DNA of 64,000 bases from Pseudarthrobacter phenanthrenivorans. GTDB taxonomy: Bacteria > Actinomycetota > Actinomycetes > Actinomycetales > Micrococcaceae. Positions 58,248 through 64,000 of the stretch are shown here, piece after piece. The notes below the pieces were generated by a model, which saw only the letters and a program-made list of their open reading frames with translations, was not told where the DNA came from and did no database searches. Position 1 is the stretch's first letter. Every line of letters starts with the position of its first letter. The DNA lies in contig NZ_JWTB01000004.1 of assembly GCF_000813845.1 (NCBI RefSeq), positions 62,001-126,000 on the forward strand. Reading direction: 5' to 3'. The position numbers were made by a program, and so were the translations under genes.

Positions 58248-59028
58248 TGAACCAGCGCGACTGCTCCGGACCGTAGGGCAACACCGGGATGGCTTTGGTG
58301 GCGTCGTTGGGGGTGTCGCGGATGGACTGGCGGGCTTGGCGGACGGCGGTGGTCATAGTGTTGGCCATGGTCTTGACGAATTGGTCGCTGCACGGTTCTC
58401 CGTGTCCGGGGATTAGGAACTCGTATCGGTGTCGCAAGGCCGAGATATGGCGAAGCACGTCTGCCCATTCTTCCGGGTAGGAGTCTTCAAAGGAGGGGTG
58501 GGCGCCCTGTTCCACGAGGTCGCCGACATAGAGCGTCGAAGGCGTGCCCACCAGAAGGTCGCCGTCAGTGTGGCCACGGCCCAGGTAGAACAACGTCGCC
58601 GCGAGGCCGCCGAGATCAACGAGGACGGGCTGATCTTTGACGATCGCGTTGGGGACCACGAGCTCGACATGTTCCCCCTCACCGGCGGACATTTCAGGCT
58701 CAAGCGTTCCCACGTGCCTGCGCTGCAGGTCGCCGCGTTGGTCGATCTCGGCAGCAGCGTTTTCGTGAGCCCAAAATTCGCTTACGCCGGCTTCCGCGAA
58801 AACAGCGTTACCGAAGAAGTGGTCGTAATGGGCGTGGGTGTTGACCACAACGAGGGGCAGGTCAGTCTTCGCTCTCACCGCATCAAGAATCTCGCGGCCT
58901 TGGCGCGGACCGCACCCCGTGTCGATGACCATGGCACGTTCGGACCCGGCGATGAGGCCCGTGTTCAGCAGGGATCCTTTAGTAACCAGTACATAGTTGT
59001 CCGTGCCGACTTCGATCCAATCCGACAT
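58201..59028 (-). CDS. MBL-fold metallo-hydrolase
   Basis: A 275-residue metallo-beta-lactamase-fold enzyme. The metal motif is VVNTHAHYDHFFGN (HxHxDH), with GRGHTDGDLLV and IPGHGEPC as later ligands. Its open active site suits glyoxalase II-like or lactonase-like hydrolysis; the substrate is unknown. ATG 59028 with ACGGAG upstream was chosen over 59061. It is isolated between the ATPase operon and the polysaccharide locus. Confidence 0.9.
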   Translation of the reverse strand: MSDWIEVGTDNYVLVTKGSLLNTGLIAGSERAMVIDTGCGPRQGREILDAVRAKTDLPLVVVNTHAHYDHFFGNAVFAEAGVSEFWAHENAAAEIDQRGDLQRRHVGTLEPEMSAGEGEHVELVVPNAIVKDQPVLVDLGGLAATLFYLGRGHTDGDLLVGTPSTLYVGDLVEQGAHPSFEDSYPEEWADVLRHISALRHRYEFLIPGHGEPCSDQFVKTMANTMTTAVRQARQSIRDTPNDATKAIPVLPYGPEQSRWFIKRLQETRRNSQEAS

Positions 59029-59258
59029 TGTTTCTCCGTACCTCCGGCAAGCAGTGTGCATTCGTCTTGGTGACCGATTCTACCTAGAGAAATCGTGGAC
59101 CCTGCGAAGCGGCGAGGGCCTCCCCGGCAAGGGGAAGTTGGGCACCGCGCATCTGAACCTGGAACTGTCACGACCAATAGCGCCAAGCCGAGTTACAACG
59201 AAGAGAGGGCCGAGTATCATTCCCGATCAGCTAGCCGAACCTTCGTCACAACAGACTG

Positions 59259-59323
59259 TTGCGGGTACCCCCGTAATCCAGTTTTACTAACCCTTGCGGG
59301 TACGATGGACCCGACCGTACATA
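59259..59323 (+). promoter_or_regulatory. Tandem promoters of the polysaccharide locus
   Basis: TTGCGGGTAC occurs at 59259-59268 and 59294-59303. Each gives a -35 TTGCGG followed at 17-18 bp by a -10 (TTTTAC at 59282, TACATA at 59318). They lie 65-130 bp upstream of the first gene. The remaining 59029-59258 shows nothing else. Confidence 0.45.
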
Positions 59324-59387
59324 TTTTGCCGTTCCGGTGGTGTGCCTACCGGCTGTCCTCGGATTTCGACACAGGGGGATCCCGGTT

Positions 59388-60875
59388 TTGGATTTACGTG
59401 AATACCTGCGCCTGCTGAGGCACCACTGGTTAACAATCGCCGCTTCGACCCTCCTTGGACTCCTCCTCAGCGGCGGAGTCTCCGTACTGGCGACTCCGGT
59501 GTATACGGCACAGACGCAACTTTTCGTCGCGATCCAGAGTTCCGGTTCTGTTTTGGAACTCCAGCAAGGCAACACTTTCAGCCAAGCCAGAGTCCAGTCA
59601 TACGTCAAAACTGTTACCTCCCCGTTAGTTCTTCAGCCGGCGATTGATGCACTCGGACTTTCCGTGTCCGCAGAACAACTTGCACCTCGGGTAAAGGCCA
59701 GCAGCGAGGTAAATACCGTTCTAATCGACATCTCGGTCACTGATGCCTCACCCGTGCAGGCAGCTGCAATTGCTCAGGCAGTCTCCGACAGCCTCATAAG
59801 CTCCATAGACACGTTGGAAAAACCGAAGGGCGGGGGTACTTCCCCAGTCGGTTTGTCGATCATCAAGCCCGCCACTGCCCCCACCACGCCGTCATCCCCA
59901 AACACAAAATTGAACCTCCTGATTGGCCTAATTGCAGGTATGGCTGCTGGGATTGCGTTCGCCGTCCTCCGGACAACCCTTGATAACCGGATACGCGGGG
60001 AAGCCGACCTGCGGAAGGTAACTGAAGCTCCCCTTCTGGGTGGTATCGCTTTTGACCAAGAAGCAGTCAAGAAACCGTTACTGACCCAGGCGGCCACTCA
60101 GAGCCCAAGAGCCGAGTCGTTTAGACAGCTACGAACTAACCTGCAATTTGCCAATGTGGCAGGGCATGCAAAGACGATCCTCGTAACTTCTTCGCTCCCG
60201 GGGGAGGGAAAGAGCACGACGGCTACGAACTTGGCAATCGCAGTTGCGCAGTCCGGTCAAGCCGTATGCCTTATCGACGCAGATCTCCGTCGTCCCATGG
60301 TTAACGAATACCTAGGATTGGACAGAAATGCGGGGCTAACAACGGCACTTTTAGGCTCCGCTGACGTGGATGAGCTCATACAGCCGTGGGGAGAAGACCA
60401 GCTCTACGTCTTGACCTCGGGCCAGATCCCTCCAAACCCAAGCGAGCTATTGGGGTCGTCGGAAATGGAGAGTTTGCTAAATCGTCTGGAACAGTCTTTT
60501 GACATGTTGATAATTGACGCTCCGCCCCTTCTGCCTGTTACAGATGCCGCTGTCCTATCTCAACATGTCGGCGGCGTAGTCGTTGTAGTGGGTTCACAAA
60601 AGATCCGACAGCCAGATTTGGCAAAATCACTTAATGCCCTTGAAATGGTTGGTTCTACCATATTAGGAATTGTCCTTAACCGCCTTCCGGTCAAGGGACC
60701 TGACTCGTACTCCTACACCTACTACTCATATGAGCAGAAGAGTGACAAGAAACGGCAGTTCCCGGGAAAATCTTTCGGTTCGCCCAACAACGCATATGAG
60801 GATGATTCACTGGTTCTCGAACAGTCCCGCCCGGCATCTATGTTCCCCTCCAGCAACACGCGGTCGGATCACTAG
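59388..60875 (+). CDS. Wzz chain-length domain fused to bacterial tyrosine kinase
   Basis: A 495-residue polysaccharide co-polymerase. An N-terminal Wzz domain with two helices (about 17-37 and 180-205) brackets an outer loop; the cytoplasmic BY-kinase follows with Walker A VTSSLPGEGKSTTATNL, Walker A' VCLIDADLRRPM and Walker B LIIDAPPLLPVTDA. A tyrosine cluster (SYSYTYYSYEQ) near residue 450 is the autophosphorylation tail. It controls chain length and assembly of the exported polysaccharide. The start is TTG 59388 behind AGGGGGAT. Confidence 0.93.
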   Translation: MDLREYLRLLRHHWLTIAASTLLGLLLSGGVSVLATPVYTAQTQLFVAIQSSGSVLELQQGNTFSQARVQSYVKTVTSPLVLQPAIDALGLSVSAEQLAPRVKASSEVNTVLIDISVTDASPVQAAAIAQAVSDSLISSIDTLEKPKGGGTSPVGLSIIKPATAPTTPSSPNTKLNLLIGLIAGMAAGIAFAVLRTTLDNRIRGEADLRKVTEAPLLGGIAFDQEAVKKPLLTQAATQSPRAESFRQLRTNLQFANVAGHAKTILVTSSLPGEGKSTTATNLAIAVAQSGQAVCLIDADLRRPMVNEYLGLDRNAGLTTALLGSADVDELIQPWGEDQLYVLTSGQIPPNPSELLGSSEMESLLNRLEQSFDMLIIDAPPLLPVTDAAVLSQHVGGVVVVVGSQKIRQPDLAKSLNALEMVGSTILGIVLNRLPVKGPDSYSYTYYSYEQKSDKKRQFPGKSFGSPNNAYEDDSLVLEQSRPASMFPSSNTRSDH

Positions 60876-60963
60876 TGAAAAAAATTTTCTCTGCTCGCAG
60901 AATTGACTCTAGCGCCAGCCAACTCTCTACGTGCGCCTGCTTCAACGGAGGGCGGTGGAACTC

Positions 60964-61614
60964 GTGAGAAGACCAGCAATGAAGTCCTCATTCGTCGGAA
61001 GACTGTTCGTTCCGGCCTATTCCAAAACGCCAATGCGCAGTCGGGTCCTCAAATGGATAGTGAAATTTGAGGGAGGCGATATGTACTCGCTGACCCTTCG
61101 GGAGATCCTGCTCAAGTACTTCAAGGTGTCCGTAGGAAGCTACAGCTACGGCTCATTGCTCAACATAGGGAATGCCGACCAATACACAGAGATTGAAAAC
61201 TACGTCTCAATTGGCCCAAACGTCCGGCGCTACGGCGCGGCTCATCCCCTGGAGGGTGCTTCACTTCATCCGCTCTTTTACAATCCGGCCCTGGGCCTTG
61301 TAGGCGAAGGTGAAGATGTTGAACGCACGCCCTGCCGCATCCATCATGACGCTTGGATTGGTGCCAACGTGACGATCTTGCCTGGTTGTCGTCACATTGG
61401 AGAAGGTGCCGTGGTGGGTGCTGGCAGCGTTGTTACCAAGGACGTTCCGCCCTTCACGATTGTTGCGGGCAACCCGGCAAGAATAGTGAAGGCACGATTC
61501 CCCCGAGCGCGTCAGGATCAGATTCTTCGGGAAGCACCATGGGACTTGGAACCTGAGCAAGCACTGAACAGACTGAACTATATAAATTTGGGAATGACCG
61601 CGAGTGCAGAATAA
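60964..61614 (+). CDS. Vat-like hexapeptide acetyltransferase
   Basis: A 216-residue left-handed beta-helix transferase: [20 protein letters not shown], then [20 protein letters not shown] and [20 protein letters not shown] with [13 protein letters not shown] near the end. It probably acetylates a sugar of the exported polysaccharide. The start may be GTG 60931 or GTG 60964; the latter fits the GGAGG/GGTGG context better. It overlaps the next gene by 11 bp. Confidence 0.85.
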   Translation: MRRPAMKSSFVGRLFVPAYSKTPMRSRVLKWIVKFEGGDMYSLTLREILLKYFKVSVGSYSYGSLLNIGNADQYTEIENYVSIGPNVRRYGAAHPLEGASLHPLFYNPALGLVGEGEDVERTPCRIHHDAWIGANVTILPGCRHIGEGAVVGAGSVVTKDVPPFTIVAGNPARIVKARFPRARQDQILREAPWDLEPEQALNRLNYINLGMTASAE

Positions 61615-62473
61615 TTTTGATGGTTTTGCCGCGGTCGTGGTTCACTATGACAGCGTAAACACGCTAAAAAAGACCATCCAAAGCCTGCGCAACTTCCTAC
61701 CGGCGAGTCGAATTGTCGTCGTAGACAACTCTTCGTCGTTGGTGCAATTGCCGAATGACCTTGACGCCATTGTATTAGACGACGGCCGAAACTACGGATA
61801 TGCGGGTGGAGTCAACCACGGTATCAGATACGCGGAGAGCGAGTTAAGTTCTATACGCGAAGTTTTGGTTTGCACTCACGAGACGATCTTTCGGGGCAAT
61901 GCGATCCAGACGTTGCTTGACACTGCGAGAGCATATCCGAATGGGCACGTTATAGGACCGCGCCTAGTAACCAGAAGTGAATCAGGCGAGGAAGTCACGT
62001 GGTCGAACGGTGGCGTCTATTCTTTCCCGCTTCTTTATCCAAAGCATAGGCTCCGCAGCAGTACGGGGGGCACTGTGTCGGTCAAGTGGGTAGACGGAGC
62101 TGCCTTCGTAGTCGACTTGGCAACCTGGAAGAAACTGGGGGGCGTTCCCGAAGAGTTTTTCATGTACATGGAGGACGTTGCCCTGGGAGAATTATGTCGG
62201 CGTGCCAATGTCCCAGTTTTAGTCAACTTAGACGCGGTTGTGGAGCAAACCGCAAACGGTCCGAGTCGTTCCTTGGCTATACGCAACAGGGTGCTGCTCG
62301 CCCAACGATACATGCGTTTGGACTCAAGACTCATAGTGCTTCTTGACGTTTTCTTACGTCAAATTATCATGAGTATCCATCCAAACCGCGATGTGAGAGC
62401 TAAGTCAAGGGAAAGCCGAGACGCTGTTCGTGCTACCGGCGACATATATAAGTCGGTCGGAAGGCTTGGGTAG
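61604..62473 (+). CDS. Rhamnosyltransferase-like family 2 glycosyltransferase
   Basis: A 289-residue GT2 enzyme. Nucleotide-sugar binding begins [20 protein letters not shown], with [10 protein letters not shown] and [12 protein letters not shown], and the acceptor/catalytic segment [20 protein letters not shown]. This is the WcaA/rhamnosyl type with a C-terminal tail (about 235-289). It adds a sugar to the growing repeat unit. Start GTG 61604. Codon use is less GC-biased than in the core of the window. Confidence 0.87.
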   Translation: MQNNFDGFAAVVVHYDSVNTLKKTIQSLRNFLPASRIVVVDNSSSLVQLPNDLDAIVLDDGRNYGYAGGVNHGIRYAESELSSIREVLVCTHETIFRGNAIQTLLDTARAYPNGHVIGPRLVTRSESGEEVTWSNGGVYSFPLLYPKHRLRSSTGGTVSVKWVDGAAFVVDLATWKKLGGVPEEFFMYMEDVALGELCRRANVPVLVNLDAVVEQTANGPSRSLAIRNRVLLAQRYMRLDSRLIVLLDVFLRQIIMSIHPNRDVRAKSRESRDAVRATGDIYKSVGRLG

Positions 62474-62611
62474 GAGCCTTTCAGGCATTACCCGTTGGAA
62501 TCGTGTCGAAGGCCGTTCACCTGTTTATCACTCGCATGGGGAACCATATCCGCCTAGGCCGGTGCTCGTTCGCCAACTGGTTGTCGACGTTCGAATTAAA
62601 CCGAAAGGAGC

Positions 62612-63901
62612 GTGTGCCGCTTCGTGGAATACGTCGTATACGCACTGTTTGCTGTCGTTGTTTCCCTGGCCATGCTGTTCCTGCTTGCGCGAGGCAACCT
62701 CGGTTCGTTATTCATTATTCTGCTAATTGTACTTATCTATAGCAGCGGATATTTGCAACAGGCCGTTCCAGTCAGGTTTATGATGGCAGCAACGGTGCTG
62801 CTAATACTCTTCGGACTGGTTGCCAATAGGTCTGAGCTTACGAGAAGGCAGCGATATGCCGGCCTTCTAGTATTAGCTGCGAGCTTTTGTGCTTACACCG
62901 TCGGATTCTTGCTCCTAGATTCCACGGTGATGGACCCGCTCTTCCGCTATACTGTTTTGTTTCCGCTAACTCTAGTTAGCGGCTTTCTAATGGCCCGTGC
63001 TGGTCAAACTCGTCGTGTTGCTGGGTTTTATGTCATGATCAGCTGTCTCATGGGAGTCCTGGCCACGACCGAACGCCTTTCAGGAAAATTTCTCGTCGCA
63101 GGATCCTACTCAAATTCCGAACGTCTATTTCGCGATGGCTCCGTCCGAAGTATTGTCTTCGCGGAACATCCCTTAGTTCTATCAGTGCTGTTGCTCGCTG
63201 CAGTTCCTTTGGTCAGCCTAGTGGCAGCCTCCCGGCTAGGAAAGTGCTGCGGCTATGCGAGTCTCTTGGCCGGCATTCTTTCAACGAATAGTCGTGGTGC
63301 CATCATAATTTTGGCATGTTGGACAGCCTTTATAATCGCTCGCCGACTTAACATTCTCGGGAGAGGCGCTTCGCACCTTGCACGAACTGTCGCAATTGCG
63401 GCCATTGGCTTTCTATTGGTCGGAGGTCTCTTTACAAGTGGATCAGATCAACTTACGAGTTCAAGCGCACTTGATGCAAGCGCGGAATATCGCAGTGCGC
63501 TCTATTCTTACGCCGCCAGGTCGTTGGTTTCCATGCCTGTCGGCTGGGGCATCGGTGGGTTACCGGAAGGCGTCTACTATGTCGCCAGCGTCTTTGGCCC
63601 ACTAGACTTATCCAAGACCGTCGATTCGGAGCTTGCCCTCGCGGCGTTCGACTTCGGCTGGATTGGTGTTATCGCTTTCAGCTTGCTCGTAGTAGCTATG
63701 CTCAATGCGCGGAGAATCTATTTGCCGATCGGGCAAAGCGCTTTCATTGTCTCTATCTCAGGCTTGTACTTGGCTTTACATTCTTGGGTTGGATTGGGAA
63801 CCTCCTGGATGCTGATCGTAGGCCTGGCTCTAGGTGCCTATTGCGAGTCAACAAAAAGTTCCCGTTCGGTAAGTGCCCCCACAAACATGGCTGAGATGTG
63901 A
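62612..63901 (+). CDS. Polysaccharide polymerase/ligase-like membrane protein (Wzy/WaaL type)
   Basis: A 429-residue membrane protein with about 10-11 helices and a larger outer loop (about 295-345) typical of O-antigen polymerases and ligases. Conserved-looking features are LSTNSRGAIIILACWTAFII and SMPVGWGIGGLPEG. It would join the repeat units outside the membrane. Start GTG 62612 lies too close to AAAGGAG, so GTG 62624 (12 nt downstream) is equally likely. GC is clearly lower than the rest of the window. The locus continues past the window. Confidence 0.75.
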   Translation: MCRFVEYVVYALFAVVVSLAMLFLLARGNLGSLFIILLIVLIYSSGYLQQAVPVRFMMAATVLLILFGLVANRSELTRRQRYAGLLVLAASFCAYTVGFLLLDSTVMDPLFRYTVLFPLTLVSGFLMARAGQTRRVAGFYVMISCLMGVLATTERLSGKFLVAGSYSNSERLFRDGSVRSIVFAEHPLVLSVLLLAAVPLVSLVAASRLGKCCGYASLLAGILSTNSRGAIIILACWTAFIIARRLNILGRGASHLARTVAIAAIGFLLVGGLFTSGSDQLTSSSALDASAEYRSALYSYAARSLVSMPVGWGIGGLPEGVYYVASVFGPLDLSKTVDSELALAAFDFGWIGVIAFSLLVVAMLNARRIYLPIGQSAFIVSISGLYLALHSWVGLGTSWMLIVGLALGAYCESTKSSRSVSAPTNMAEM

Positions 63902-64000
63902 ATTTGCACGGATATTGTGAATCTTGGGCGGCCAAGTGCACGTGAAGAGCCTTGTCTTGGGGCCCGCGCCTAACAGCGTCTCGTCCACCCACTAAACGCA

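Overview
The window is high-GC (about 65-70%) chromosomal DNA from an actinobacterium, most likely a member of the Micrococcaceae in the Arthrobacter/Pseudarthrobacter group. The evidence is a complete C50 carotenoid (decaprenoxanthin-type) crtE-B-I-Ye-Yf-Eb operon with idi, a bkd operon with a divergent Lrp regulator, a 13E12/DUF222 HNH protein, frequent GTG and TTG starts, ATGA stop/start overlaps and many apparently leaderless genes. No rRNA, tRNA, CRISPR array, insertion sequence or intact prophage was seen.

Layout. 0-3 kb: a small STAS-like protein, a MarR regulator with a probable self-controlled target, and an ANTAR regulator. 3-7.5 kb: zinc-ribbon microprotein, MFS transporter, FtsW-type protein outside a dcw cluster, divergent LytR-CpsA-Psr protein. 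7.6-11.6 kb: HNH/DUF222 protein and a metal-efflux operon (CmtR-like sensor, two CDF transporters, one with a cysteine-rich tail). 11.6-17.8 kb: acyltransferase 3, FAD monooxygenase, DGPF/ECF sigma pair, secreted GH16. 18-22.6 kb: bkdABC and Lrp. 22.6-32 kb: YdeI-like protein, secreted microprotein, lipid kinase, GT2, idi and the carotenoid operon, followed by a non-coding 19-bp tandem array. 32-34.3 kb: copper trio (membrane protein, YcnI, CopC). 34.3-39 kb: four-gene surface-protein operon preceded by a candidate three-way-junction RNA. 39-44.4 kb: SnoaL-like protein, secreted GH26, and a two-gene unit made of an M50-type membrane protease and a repetitive leader-bearing protein. 44.6-49.1 kb: DMT transporter, secreted repeat protein, class II amidotransferase and glutamate decarboxylase. 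49.2-54 kb: GntR regulator, polar amino-acid-type ABC importer and an FMN hydroxyacid oxidase. 54-56.1 kb: decayed genes between SGNH and hexapeptide transferases. 56.1-59 kb: MinD-like ATPase with two tiny membrane proteins, MBL-fold hydrolase. 59.3-64 kb: an AT-richer polysaccharide locus (Wzz/BY-kinase fusion, acyltransferase, GT2, polymerase-like protein) that continues past the end.

Functionally the window is dominated by envelope biology (FtsW, LCP, acyltransferases, GH16/GH26, surface proteins, polysaccharide assembly, carotenoids) and by metal handling (two CDF pumps, copper proteins). The best candidates for undescribed biology are the M50 protease/repeat-protein pair (40937-44074), the structured RNA (34382-34490) with the YxYW surface-protein operon behind it, and the 19-bp array after crtEb. 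Several small genes missed by simple length cut-offs are listed: 2774-2878, 3060-3206, 23230-23442, 25005-25097, 57642-57761 and 57764-57922.
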